This document shows positions 43,047 through 52,161 of a stretch of 64,000 nt of DNA, piece after piece (within the stretch, counting starts at the first letter, position 1; each line of letters starts with the position of its first letter). This DNA is from Euzebyales bacterium (lineage in GTDB: Bacteria > Actinomycetota > Nitriliruptoria > Euzebyales > JAHELV01): the NCBI GenBank assembly GCA_035461305.1, contig DATHVN010000106.1, forward strand, positions 1 to 64,000, read 5' to 3'. Below the pieces are notes generated by a model that saw only the letters and a list, made by a program, of their open reading frames with translations, was not told the DNA's origin and did no database searches. A program made the position numbers and the translations under genes.

Positions 43047-46000
43047 TCACGCGACGGCTTCGGGGCCGAGGATCTCGGACAGCTCCGCGAACAGGCCGGG
43101 GTTGCGGTTGATGCTGAAGTCCGAGGGCAACTGCAACGTCGTCGGGTTCTCGCGCGCCGACAGGCCGAGCTGCAGGTGCACAGGCACCGGGCCGGGGTGG
43201 TCCGACAGGATCGTTCGGAGGCGGCCGACGACGCTGTCGGTGCACTGCTGTGGTGCCACTTGGAGCACCAGTGGCCGGCCGTCAGCGTCGGACGTGTCGG
43301 GGGCGATGACGTCCAGTGCGATGATCTTGGGCGGGTCGGCGTTGTCGAGCCGCCCGGTCACACAGAGCAACGCGTCGTCGGTGAGCAGATCCGCCGCCGA
43401 CTGGTAGACGCTCGGGAAGAAGATGCAGTCGATGCTGCCGCGCAGGTCCTCAAGCGTCCCGACCACGTACGGCTCGCCCTTGCGGGTGAACTTCTTCTGC
43501 AGTCCGGTCAGGATTCCCGCGACCTTGATGTCGTCGCGTCCGCCGCCGGCCTCGAGCAGTTCACCGATCGACACCGACGACAGCGCCGACAGCAGGCCCT
43601 GCATGCCGAGCAGCGGGTGGTCCGAGACGTACAGCCCCAGCATCTCACGCTCATGCGCGAGCTTCTCACGGCGCTCGAACTCGACGTCGGCGATCACGAC
43701 GTGGTCGATCAGCGGGACCTCGTCATCGCCGTCTCCGCCTGCACCGTCGAACAACGAGAACTGCCCCTCGGCCTCGGCGCGCTTGCGGGCGATCGCCTCG
43801 TCCGCGATGGGTGCGAACGACAGCAGCAGGCCCTTGCGGGGATGTCCGAGCGACTCGAACCCGCCGGCCTTGATGAGCGACTCCAGCGTCCGCCGGTTCA
43901 GGCACCCGGCGTCGACCTTGGCGCAGAAGTCGGCGAAGCTCGCGAATGCGCCCTGGCGCTGGCGGGCCTCGATGATCGCCTCCACGACCTGCTCGCCGAC
44001 GTTGCGGACCGCCGACAGGCCGAAGCGGATCCTGCCGTCCGCCGGCGCGAAGTCAAGCTTGCTGGCGTTGACGTCTGGTTGGAGGACGTCAATGCCCATC
44101 ATCCTGCAGGTGTGCAGGTAGAGCGGCAGGCGGTCCTTGTTGCCCTTGACCGACGTCAGCAGGGCGGCCATGTACTCGACCGGGTAGTTGGCCTTGAGCC
44201 ACGCGGTCTGGTAGCTGACCAGGCCGTACCCGGCGGAGTGGGACTTGTTGAACGCGTAGTCCGCGAACCCCTCGATAAGGTCCCACAGCCCCGTGCCGAA
44301 TGACTCCTCGTAGCCGCACTCGACGATGCCCGCCAGGAACTTCGCCTTCTGCGCCTCCATCTCGGAGCGGTTCTTCTTGCCGATGGCACGGCGCAGCATG
44401 TCGGCCTCACCGAGCGAGAACCCGGCGACCTTCTGCGCGATCTGCAGCACCTGCTCCTGGTAGACGAGGATGCCGTAGGTGGGGTCGAGGAACTCGCCGA
44501 GGTCGTCGTGCAGCAGCGTGACCTTGGACCTGCCGTGCTTGCGGCGGGCGTATTCGGTGTGCAGCTCGGCCTTCATCGGGCCCGGCCGGTAGAGGGCGAG
44601 CAGGGCGACGATGTCGTCGAAGCAGTCCGGCTTGAGCTGGCGCACCAGCGCCTTCATGCCGGCCGAGTCGAGTTGGAACACGCCGTCGGAATCACCCTCG
44701 GACAGCATCCGGTAGGTGGGCTCGTCGTCGAGCGGGATGTCCTCGATCTCGACCCGCTCGCCGGTCGTCGCCTCGATGTGCTCGAGCGCGTCGGAGATGA
44801 CCGTCAGGTTGCGCAGGCCGAGGAAGTCCATCTTGAGCAGGCCGATGGCCTCGACCATCGCCCCGTCGTACTGCGTGACGATCTCGCCGTCGGCCTCGAC
44901 GCGCAGGATCGGGGCATGGTTGGTGATGGGCTCGGCGCCGATCACGACACCGGCCGCGTGGATCGAGTGCTGGCGGCGCAGCCCCTCGAGGCTGTGCGCC
45001 GTGTCGAGCACCTGCTTGGCGTCGGGCTCGTTCTCCCACGCCTCCCGCAGCTCCGCCGACAGCTCCCGTGCCTGGTCCAGCGGATACTCCCGGCCCATGA
45101 CGGCCGGCGGCAGCATCTTGGTCAGCCGCTCGCCGAAGCCGTAGGGGTGGCCGAGCACACGGGCGGCGTCCTTGATCGCCTGTTTGGCTTTGATCGTCGA
45201 GAAGGTGATGATCTGGGCGACGTGGTCGTCGCCGTAGCGCTCGGTGACGTAGCGGATCATCTCGCCACGCCGGCGCTCGTCGAAGTCGATGTCGATGTCG
45301 GGCATCGACACGCGGTGGGGGTTGAGGAAGCGCTCGAAGATCAGGCCGTGTGCGATGGGGTCGAGGTCGGTGATGCCCATGCAGTACGACACGGCGCAGC
45401 CGGCGGCCGATCCACGGCCCGGCCCCACGCGGATGCCGACCTCGCGCGCATGGTTGCAGAAGTCGGCAACGATCAGGAAGTACGCCGGGTAGCCCATCTG
45501 CTCGATGACGCCGAGCTCGTGCTCGAGTCGCTCGACCACGTCGGGCCGCAGCGTGCCGTCCTCCCCGGTGCGGTACCGCTCGCGTGCACCGGCGAAGACC
45601 TGCTCGCGCAGGACGTCGGCCTCAGTGCGGTCGCCGGGCACCGGAAAGCGCGGCAGGTGGTGGGTCCCGAAGTCGATCTCCAGTTCGCACCGCTCGGCGA
45701 TCTCGACGGTGTTGCGCCACGTCTCGGGGTGGTCGGGGAACAGCGCCCGCATCTCCTCGGCGGTCTTGACGTAGTGCTGGTCGCCGTGGAACTTGAAGCG
45801 GTCGGTGTCGGCCCTGAGCGACCCGGTCTGGATGCACAACAGCACGTCGTGGGCGTCGTGATCGGCCCGGGTCGTGTAGTGGCTGTCGTTCGTCGCCACG
45901 AGCCCGACGCCGAGGTCCTGGGCGATCTTGATCAGCTCGGGGTTGGTCTGGAGCTGCCCGTCGATGCCGTGGTCCTGGACCTCGATGAAGTAGTTCTCGG

Positions 46001-46553
46001 CACCGAAGATGTCGCGGTGGCTGGCGGCGGCCGCCAGCGCGGCGTCGCGGTCGCCGGCGAGCAGCAGCTGGTTGACCTCCGAGCCCAGGCAACCGGAGAG
46101 GCAGATCAGGCCCTCGGCGTACTCGGCGAGCAGCTCCTTGTCCGCGCGCGGCTTGTACCAGTAGCCCTCGAGGTAGGCCCGTGACGACAGCCGCATGAGG
46201 TTGCGGTAGCCCTGTTCGTTCTGCGCGAGCACGATGAGGTGGTAGTACGGCTCGACCCTTCCGGGGCGACCGCCACCTGCGAACATCGTCTCGTCGCCGG
46301 CGGGACCGCGGGTGCCCTTGGAGAAGCGACTGCCCGGGGCCATGTAGAGCTCGACGCCGATGATCGGCTTCACACCGTGGCGCAGGCCCGCCTTGTAGAA
46401 GTCAAGCGCCCCGAACATGTTGCCGTGGTCGGTCATGGCCATCGCGGGCATGCCCTGCGCGGCGGCGGTGCGCATGAGATCGTCGACCCGACTCGCGCCG
46501 TCGAGCATCGAGTACTCGGTGTGCACGTGTAGATGGACGAACGAGTCGGTCAC
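43047..46553 (-). CDS. dnaE: DNA polymerase III alpha subunit
   Basis: Replicative polymerase of 1168 residues. PHP domain at the N-terminus (HLHVHTEYSMLDGASR, MTDHGNMFGALDF), C-family catalytic domain with GPGRGSAAGCAVSYCMGI and the active-site PDIDIDFDERRRGEM near 415-428, then helix-hairpin-helix and a C-terminal OB fold (VAGILTGLQKKFTRKGEPYV). Length and layout fit actinobacterial DnaE1. GTG start with GAGGAGGAG upstream. Confidence 0.97.
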   Translation of the reverse strand: MTDSFVHLHVHTEYSMLDGASRVDDLMRTAAAQGMPAMAMTDHGNMFGALDFYKAGLRHGVKPIIGVELYMAPGSRFSKGTRGPAGDETMFAGGGRPGRVEPYYHLIVLAQNEQGYRNLMRLSSRAYLEGYWYKPRADKELLAEYAEGLICLSGCLGSEVNQLLLAGDRDAALAAAASHRDIFGAENYFIEVQDHGIDGQLQTNPELIKIAQDLGVGLVATNDSHYTTRADHDAHDVLLCIQTGSLRADTDRFKFHGDQHYVKTAEEMRALFPDHPETWRNTVEIAERCELEIDFGTHHLPRFPVPGDRTEADVLREQVFAGARERYRTGEDGTLRPDVVERLEHELGVIEQMGYPAYFLIVADFCNHAREVGIRVGPGRGSAAGCAVSYCMGITDLDPIAHGLIFERFLNPHRVSMPDIDIDFDERRRGEMIRYVTERYGDDHVAQIITFSTIKAKQAIKDAARVLGHPYGFGERLTKMLPPAVMGREYPLDQARELSAELREAWENEPDAKQVLDTAHSLEGLRRQHSIHAAGVVIGAEPITNHAPILRVEADGEIVTQYDGAMVEAIGLLKMDFLGLRNLTVISDALEHIEATTGERVEIEDIPLDDEPTYRMLSEGDSDGVFQLDSAGMKALVRQLKPDCFDDIVALLALYRPGPMKAELHTEYARRKHGRSKVTLLHDDLGEFLDPTYGILVYQEQVLQIAQKVAGFSLGEADMLRRAIGKKNRSEMEAQKAKFLAGIVECGYEESFGTGLWDLIEGFADYAFNKSHSAGYGLVSYQTAWLKANYPVEYMAALLTSVKGNKDRLPLYLHTCRMMGIDVLQPDVNASKLDFAPADGRIRFGLSAVRNVGEQVVEAIIEARQRQGAFASFADFCAKVDAGCLNRRTLESLIKAGGFESLGHPRKGLLLSFAPIADEAIARKRAEAEGQFSLFDGAGGDGDDEVPLIDHVVIADVEFERREKLAHEREMLGLYVSDHPLLGMQGLLSALSSVSIGELLEAGGGRDDIKVAGILTGLQKKFTRKGEPYVVGTLEDLRGSIDCIFFPSVYQSAADLLTDDALLCVTGRLDNADPPKIIALDVIAPDTSDADGRPLVLQVAPQQCTDSVVGRLRTILSDHPGPVPVHLQLGLSARENPTTLQLPSDFSINRNPGLFAELSEILGPEAVA

Positions 46554-46586
46554 GCTCCTCCTCGCGCCGTCAGGCCTTCCGGGGTT

Positions 46587-46615
46587 GACATGCCGTCCGG
46601 ACAGCGCGGCATGTC
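46587..46615. promoter_or_regulatory. Inverted repeat upstream of dnaE
   Basis: GACATGCCG and CGGCATGTC, perfect 9-bp arms around an 11-base spacer, located 33 bases before the dnaE start and about 105 bases after the rluD stop end. It could be an operator for dnaE or a structured leader. It does not match the actinobacterial LexA box. Confidence 0.4.
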
Positions 46616-46720
46616 ACGGACACGCGCTCCGCGCTCCATCGCGCGGCGACCGGACCGTGCGCGAGCCGTCGCCGCACCGCCGTGGGACCGTCGGAAACGA
46701 CATCCGTGTGACCCCGAACG

Positions 46721-47695
46721 CTAGCACACGCCCGGGCCATCGCCCCCCGATCCCACACCGCCGGCGGGATCCGTCGCGGGTCCGCCGCCGACCGCGTCCA
46801 GGCGGCGCACGGCGCGCCGCAGATCGTCGGGGCACGGCTCGTCGAGGGCCACGTGGGCGCCGGTCACGGGGTGTGCGAAGCCGAGGTGTGCGGCATGCAA
46901 CGCCGGGCGGTCCAGCTCCAGGTCGGACGCCAGCTCCGCCGACGCACCGTAGGCCCGGTCCCCCACGACCGGGTGGCCTAGCGCCGCCATGTGGACCCGC
47001 ACCTGGTGCGTCCGACCGGTCTCGAGCGTCACGTGGAGGCTGGTGGCCCGGCCCCACGAGCGCTTGACCTCGTAGTGGCTCACCGCGGGGCGCCCGTCGG
47101 CCGCCGTGCGGAAGCGCGTGCGGTCACCGGGGTGCCGTGCGATGGGCGCGTCGACCGTCGCCCGGGCGTGCGCGGGCGATCCCTCGACCAGCGCCCAGTA
47201 GTGGCGGGTGATGCTGTGCACGTCGAACTGCTCCCGCAGGCCGCGCAGGGCCTCGCCGGTCCGCGCGACGACGAGCAACCCCGACGTGCCCCGGTCGAGA
47301 CGGTGCACGATCCCGGGGCGCGCAGGGTCGTCGCCGGGTGCCAGCGTCACCCCCATCGCGCGGAGCGCGTCGACGAGCGTGCCGTCACCCACGCCCGCGC
47401 CGGGATGCACGACCATGCCCGCCGGCTTGGCGACGACCACGACGTGCTCATCGGCGTAGCGGACCGGCACCGGGGGTGGCGCCGCGACCGCACCGGCCGG
47501 CGCGTCGGCCACCTCGACGTGCTCGCCTCCGCGCACGCGGTAGGACTTGCGGACGACGGCGCCGTCGACGGTCACCTCACCTCGGCCCACGCGCGCCTGT
47601 GCCTGCGCACGCGGCTCGTCGAGCAACGCGGCGACGACCCGGTCGATGCGGTCGCCCCGGGCCTCGGCCGGCACGACCAGCCGGGCCGGCCCCAT
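46721..47695 (-). CDS. rluD: RluA/RluD-family pseudouridine synthase
   Basis: Modifies 23S rRNA uridines. 324 residues. S4-like RNA-binding N-domain (about 12-75) and catalytic domain with Asp in GIVHRLDRGTSGLLVVA; YWALVEG and LETGRTHQVRVHM follow. The ATG at 47695 shares one base with the lspA stop (TGATG). Confidence 0.94.
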   Translation of the reverse strand: MGPARLVVPAEARGDRIDRVVAALLDEPRAQAQARVGRGEVTVDGAVVRKSYRVRGGEHVEVADAPAGAVAAPPPVPVRYADEHVVVVAKPAGMVVHPGAGVGDGTLVDALRAMGVTLAPGDDPARPGIVHRLDRGTSGLLVVARTGEALRGLREQFDVHSITRHYWALVEGSPAHARATVDAPIARHPGDRTRFRTAADGRPAVSHYEVKRSWGRATSLHVTLETGRTHQVRVHMAALGHPVVGDRAYGASAELASDLELDRPALHAAHLGFAHPVTGAHVALDEPCPDDLRRAVRRLDAVGGGPATDPAGGVGSGGDGPGVC

Positions 47696-48345
47696 CAGCG
47701 CCGTGGGGTCGAGGTGTCGGGACGGACCGACGGGCGCCGCGGGGCGTTCGCCAGACGGCGCTCCTCGCGCTCGGCGCGCATCAGCAGCACCCCGAGCGCG
47801 AGGGCGCCGCACACGATCGCCGAGTCCGCGATGTTGAACACCGGGAACCACCGGAGATCGAAGAAGTCGACGACGTACCCGTTGGGAAGCCCCGGGTACC
47901 TGGCGACGCGGTCGATCGCGTTGCCCAGCGCACCACCGGTCAGCAGGCCGTAGCCGGCGGCAGATGAGAGGCGGTCGGTGTCGGGGAGGGCGCGCACGAT
48001 CATGATGACGACGACGACCGCCACGATCGGGAACATGCCGGAGAACCCTGGGATGCCGAACGCTGCGTTGGGGTTGCGGACCAGACGCAGGTCCATCAAC
48101 CCGAGGTCGATCACGCGGGCGGACAGCTCGGCGACCGCGATGCCCTTCGTGGCCTGGTCGCACACGAGGATCGCGGCGGCGACGGCCGCCCACACGACCC
48201 ACACGAGCCGTCCCGGCAACGCCCGTCGCGACGCCGGCTCCGAGCCGTCATCGGCGGCGGGGGTCGCGGCCGTGGCGTCGGGCTGCACGTCGCCCGGATC
48301 CGTGCCGTCCGGGGTCGTCCGCGTCTCGTCTGTCACCTGGGTCAT
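47695..48345 (-). CDS. lspA: Lipoprotein signal peptidase
   Basis: Aspartic membrane protease that cleaves lipid-modified signal peptides. 216 residues with an extra N-terminal cytoplasmic region (about 45, acidic). Four membrane segments. The catalytic Asp pair is Asp145 (GNAIDRVARY) and Asp174 (FNIADSAIV). Works after Lgt, also encoded in this window. Confidence 0.94.
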   Translation of the reverse strand: MTQVTDETRTTPDGTDPGDVQPDATAATPAADDGSEPASRRALPGRLVWVVWAAVAAAILVCDQATKGIAVAELSARVIDLGLMDLRLVRNPNAAFGIPGFSGMFPIVAVVVVIMIVRALPDTDRLSSAAGYGLLTGGALGNAIDRVARYPGLPNGYVVDFFDLRWFPVFNIADSAIVCGALALGVLLMRAEREERRLANAPRRPSVRPDTSTPRR

Positions 48346-48377
48346 CCGCCGGTCGCGCCGCTGTCACACGGCCGAGT

Positions 48378-48767
48378 CTACGCACCGCCAGCGGGCCCGC
48401 CCCCGCCCGACGGCGCACCGGCGATCGCGGCCACGACCTGCGCCGGCGCGCGCCCGGCGATGCGCAGCGTCTTGGCGCGCCCCGTCGCACCATGCTCGAG
48501 GACGACCGCGGAGGGCGCGACGCCGACCGCGCGCGCGACCGAGTGGCACAGTGCCGCGTTCGCCCGGCCGTCAGCGGCCGGTACGCGGACCCTCCACACG
48601 ATCACGGCGCGGGCGGGGCCGCCGTGACGGCTCGGCATCGACCGCACCTCGACCGGGCCCTCGCGGCTGGCGCCGGGCTGCGCGTGCACGGCGAGCAGGA
48701 CGTCCTCGCCGGCCGCCCGACAGGCGGCGTCGACCGCGGACGGGGGGATCGCGGACCGCTGCGGCAC
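48378..48767 (-). CDS. DUF167/YggU-family protein
   Basis: 129 residues. The family pattern VHAQPGASREGP, VRVPAADGRANAALCHSVA and LEHGATGRAKTLRI is clear. Function unknown. The start is GTG at 48767; TATCCT at 48779-48774 lies seven bases before it, so the message is probably leaderless. Divergent from the IleRS-like gene. Confidence 0.85.
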   Translation of the reverse strand: MPQRSAIPPSAVDAACRAAGEDVLLAVHAQPGASREGPVEVRSMPSRHGGPARAVIVWRVRVPAADGRANAALCHSVARAVGVAPSAVVLEHGATGRAKTLRIAGRAPAQVVAAIAGAPSGGGGPAGGA

Positions 48768-48878
48768 ACGGACAGGATAGGCTCCACCGCTTCCGGGGCG
48801 GTGCGGTATATCGTGACCCGCGATCGTCCGACACCGGCCCGGCGCGCCGCGGACCAGTGGCCCCAACGCCGTCGACCG

Positions 48879-51416
48879 ATGCCGCGACGTCCAACGGCGA
48901 CACGGGTGCCCCAGGTGCCGCGGGAGGTGGTCAGCACGCTCACGATCCGCCAGCCGGCCGACACGCCGCCGGACGCCGCCGACCTCGACCGCGGCGTGAG
49001 ACGTCGGTGGCGTGACCGGCGTCTCACCGGTCGGCCGGACGCAGCCCGCGACGCAGGGGCACCCCGCTACGCCCTCCACGTTGCGCCGCTACGCGCAGCC
49101 GGTCCGATCGATGCGGCACGCGTGACACTGCACGCGTCGGTCGACGTGCTCGCACGCCATCGGGCGATGTGCGGGACGCGGGTCGAGCACGTGCTCGGAT
49201 GGGATTGCCATGACCCCGCCGTGCCGGCGGACGGCGTGGAGCAGACCGTGTCGTGGCACATCGGGCGCGACGAGCGGATGCGGCGCACGCTGGGGTGCGA
49301 CGACACGGCCGGGACCGCGCAGACGATGGAGCCGACCTACGTGGACAGCGTGTGGTGGGCGATTGCACAGCTGTGGGAGGCGGGCCTGGTGCAGGAGGCG
49401 ACGACCACGGCGTGGTGGTGCGGAGCCTGTGGACGCGATGTCGACGACGACGGCGTCAACGCTTCGGAGGTGGCCTCGGCGACCGCGCTCGTCCGATTCC
49501 CAGTGCGCGGCGACACCGCGCTGTGCACGGTCGGTGCGTCGGTGCTGGTCGCCGTCGAGCAGGTCGCTGCGCTGCCGTCCATCGACGTCGTCACCACCCC
49601 GGCCGGCCGCGACCTCGTGCTCGCGCAGGCGGCAGGCGACGCCTACCCGGTGGTCATCGCGCGCGACGCGGTCCCGGCGGCGCTCGGGCCCGACGCAACG
49701 GTCCACCGCGACGTTGCGGTCGACGAGGTCGCCGGCCAGCACTGCCGCCACCCTTCGACGTCCCGCGCCGTCGAGGTGTCCATATCGGACGGCGACGCCG
49801 CGGCGACGGCGACCGGCTTCACGGTTCCGGTGGCGGCCGCGCCGATGGCAGGTGCCGGCACGGACACCGCACTCCTCGACGTGCTGCGCGACCGCGGCCT
49901 GCTGCTGCGCGTCGACGAGCGACGGCGCACAGTCACGCAGTGCGTGGCCTGCGGCGGTGCGGTGGTCCGGCGGGACGGTGGCGTGTGGGCCGTGACGACG
50001 TCGCAGGTCGCCGACCAGCTCGCCGCGGAACGGGCGGGCGTCACCCGCCACAGCGCCACGGGCACGCCGGCGCCGACCCCCGACGACGGCCGGGACTGGA
50101 TCATCTCGCGGTCGGCCGGGCACGGGATCCCCATGCCGTTGTGGCGGTGCGAGGTGTGCCATGAGGTCACCGCCGTCAGCGGGCGGGCGCGGCTCGCGGC
50201 CCTGGTCGGGTGCGAGGTCGACGCGCTCGACCCCTGGGACGGGTCTGTCGACACGGCGACCTTCGTGTGCCGAGCCTGTAGCGACGGCATCGCGCGGCGT
50301 GTGCGCCTCGTGGTCGACACGCGCTTCGTCGCGGGCGCGATGCCCTTCGCACGGTTCGGGTTCCCCGCGTTGCCGGGCAGCGACGTCCGCGTCGCACGGA
50401 ACTGCCACGCCGACCTCGTGGTCGACCGGTCGGATGGGGCCGCCGACGCCATGCTGATCGTCGCGAGCCTGCTGTGGGACGCCGGCAGCCACGACGCGGT
50501 GCTGACGACCGGCGGGCACTCGGCGGGAGACGACGTCGACGTGGACGGCCTGTGCGCGCGACACGGCGCGGACGCGGTCAGGTGGGCCTCCGTGACCGCC
50601 CCCGCGGAGTGGCTCGACCGGCATGTGGGCGAGGAACTCGCCGCTGCGGCGGTGGATGCCATCGTCACCCCGCTGCTGGACGCCTGCACCTCATTCGAGA
50701 AGGCGGCTGCTGACGCCCCCTGGTCACCGGCGGATGTCGCGGGCGTCGCTGACGTCGTCACGCGGCCGGTCTGGGACCGCTGGATCCTCGCCGAGCTCGC
50801 CGACACCGTGGCGGTGGTCCGTCACCGCCTGGACGACCTCGACCTGGCCGGTGCGGGCCGGCGCATCCAGTCGTTCGTGACGGCCGTCGGGCTGTGGCGC
50901 TCGCATCGCGCTGCGGACGCCGGTGCGACGGCCGAGCGGGACGGGGCGTCCTCCCTCGCGACGTTCCACGAGTGCCTCGTGACGGTCGCTGCGCTGCTGG
51001 CACCGTTCACCCCGTTCCTGAGCGACGAGCTGTTCGAACGGCTCGTGCGGTCCAGCGAGCCGGTGGCACCCGACAGCGTCCACCTGCTGCGCTACCCGGT
51101 CCCCCACGCCGCGGCACGCGACGACGACCTGCGCCGATCCATGCACGCCGACCGCGATCAGGGGATGCGCCTGGCTCGCGACGTCATCCGCGCCGTGAAC
51201 GAGCTGCGGGTGCACCGGGGCGTGGACGACGGCGACCCCATCACCGTGCGCATCGACGCCGACGCCGAGGTCGGGGCGGCGGTCGAGACGCACCGCAGGA
51301 CGATCGCCGACCACGTGCTCGCCACGCGCATCGAACTGGGACTGACCGAGGACGGGGTGCCCGTCCCGCTCAATGACGCGCCGGCGCGGCTGGCCCTGCG
51401 TCGGGCGGCGCCGTGA
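48879..51416 (+). CDS. Isoleucyl-tRNA synthetase-like protein lacking catalytic motifs
   Basis: 845 residues alignable end to end with IleRS: Rossmann start (62-120, GWDCH kept at 107-111), MEPTYVDSVWWAIAQLWEAG (150-169), editing region (about 200-345), DWIISR...GIPMPLW (406-422), GADAVRW (563-569), anticodon domain (from 628, VWDRWILAELAD; LLAPFTPFLSDELFERLVR). However, the HIGH position reads DAAR (78-81). An 11-residue gap removes KMSKS between GGH (547) and GADAVRW. The WTTTPWT and GTGxVHxAP editing motifs are gone. CxxC pairs remain at 181/184, 355/358, 424/427 and 464/467. It lies in the usual ileS position between divIVA and lspA. Aminoacylation is very unlikely. ATG at 48879 chosen; GTG starts a few codons later are possible. 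Confidence 0.87.
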   Translation: MPRRPTATRVPQVPREVVSTLTIRQPADTPPDAADLDRGVRRRWRDRRLTGRPDAARDAGAPRYALHVAPLRAAGPIDAARVTLHASVDVLARHRAMCGTRVEHVLGWDCHDPAVPADGVEQTVSWHIGRDERMRRTLGCDDTAGTAQTMEPTYVDSVWWAIAQLWEAGLVQEATTTAWWCGACGRDVDDDGVNASEVASATALVRFPVRGDTALCTVGASVLVAVEQVAALPSIDVVTTPAGRDLVLAQAAGDAYPVVIARDAVPAALGPDATVHRDVAVDEVAGQHCRHPSTSRAVEVSISDGDAAATATGFTVPVAAAPMAGAGTDTALLDVLRDRGLLLRVDERRRTVTQCVACGGAVVRRDGGVWAVTTSQVADQLAAERAGVTRHSATGTPAPTPDDGRDWIISRSAGHGIPMPLWRCEVCHEVTAVSGRARLAALVGCEVDALDPWDGSVDTATFVCRACSDGIARRVRLVVDTRFVAGAMPFARFGFPALPGSDVRVARNCHADLVVDRSDGAADAMLIVASLLWDAGSHDAVLTTGGHSAGDDVDVDGLCARHGADAVRWASVTAPAEWLDRHVGEELAAAAVDAIVTPLLDACTSFEKAAADAPWSPADVAGVADVVTRPVWDRWILAELADTVAVVRHRLDDLDLAGAGRRIQSFVTAVGLWRSHRAADAGATAERDGASSLATFHECLVTVAALLAPFTPFLSDELFERLVRSSEPVAPDSVHLLRYPVPHAAARDDDLRRSMHADRDQGMRLARDVIRAVNELRVHRGVDDGDPITVRIDADAEVGAAVETHRRTIADHVLATRIELGLTEDGVPVPLNDAPARLALRRAAP

Positions 51417-51949
51417 ACCTGCGACGTGCGGGGCTGGTGGCCGCCGCGGCGACGGCGGCGATCCTGCTGTGGCGGCTGCGGCCCGGATCCGCCGGTGAGG
51501 GCGACGCACCGGTCGGAGACGAACCGCGCGTGGTCGCACGTCTCGCGACCTGGGCGCCTTCGCGACCGTTGTCACGCGCTGGTCGGCTGGCGGGCTATGT
51601 TTGGGCCGCACCGCTCACGGCCGCGGGGCTGCTGCTCGGCGCGCTGTCCGGCTCACGGCCGCAGGTCCGTGACGGCGTGCTGCTGTTCACCGAGGCCCGC
51701 GGCCTGGGCGGACGCATGCTGCGCTGGCGCGGGTTCGGGGCAGCCACACTCGGGCACGCCGTGATCACCGCGCGAGTGCCCACCGAACGACTGCTGCGTC
51801 ACGAACTGGTACACGTCCGCCAGGCCGAACGATGGGGACCGCTGTTCGTACCGCTCTACGTCGCCGGGCTGCTCCGCTACGGTTATCGGCGCAACCCGTT
51901 CGAGCGTGCGGCCTACGCGGCGGCGGCTCCCGGTTCCGACGTCGCCTAG
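51413..51949 (+). CDS. HExxH-motif membrane protein coupled to the IleRS-like gene
   Basis: 178 residues. One N-terminal hydrophobic segment (about 6-20), another at 60-80, then LGHAVITARVPTERLLRHELVHVRQAERWGPLFVP in which His130-Glu131-x-x-His134 forms a metalloprotease-like HExxH, followed by a final hydrophobic stretch. Proteins with HE.VHVRQ.ERWGP are widespread but uncharacterised; protease activity is not established. GTG start overlaps the IleRS-like stop (GTGA), so the pair is translationally coupled. Confidence 0.7.
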   Translation: MNLRRAGLVAAAATAAILLWRLRPGSAGEGDAPVGDEPRVVARLATWAPSRPLSRAGRLAGYVWAAPLTAAGLLLGALSGSRPQVRDGVLLFTEARGLGGRMLRWRGFGAATLGHAVITARVPTERLLRHELVHVRQAERWGPLFVPLYVAGLLRYGYRRNPFERAAYAAAAPGSDVA

Positions 51950-52161
51950 GGTCTGGACGTGTCGTGCGGCGTGGCCGACGATGACGTCCAGCGTTGCGAC
52001 GGCGGGCGGGCGCGACGCACGCCGGCGCCCGCGATGAGCAGGCCGACGAGGACGACGGCGATGCTGGACCACAGCATTCCGGTGCCTTCCGCACCGAGGA
52101 GCAGGCCGATGAGGACCAGCACGGCGGCGATCAGCTCGATCGCCAGGCCGAGCGCGATCAC
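51946..52161 (-). CDS. Small two-helix membrane protein
   Basis: 71 residues: two hydrophobic helices (about 3-23 and 29-47) and a basic/Ser-rich cytoplasmic tail. GTG start overlaps the divIVA stop (GTGA), so it is the last gene of the dcw-type transcript. Its end overlaps the convergent HExxH gene by four bases. Function unknown. Confidence 0.65.
   Translation of the reverse strand: MIALGLAIELIAAVLVLIGLLLGAEGTGMLWSSIAVVLVGLLIAGAGVRRARPPSQRWTSSSATPHDTSRP

Noticed and set aside
44508-46184. 558-codon plus-strand frame opposite dnaE
   Set aside because: Antisense shadow of dnaE with low-complexity Val/Arg/Asp/Leu composition and no start signals.
46721-48202. 493-codon rluD start far upstream
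   Set aside because: The first 169 codons are antisense-like readings of lspA in another frame; the S4-like domain begins right after the ATG at 47695.
48768-48878. T-box riboswitch before the IleRS-like gene
   Set aside because: No T-box sequence, stem I features or antiterminator could be found in the 110-base spacer.
48879-51416. Frameshifted or truncated ileS pseudogene
   Set aside because: The frame is open for 845 codons, with all domains in order and codon use like its neighbours; loss is confined to active-site motifs.
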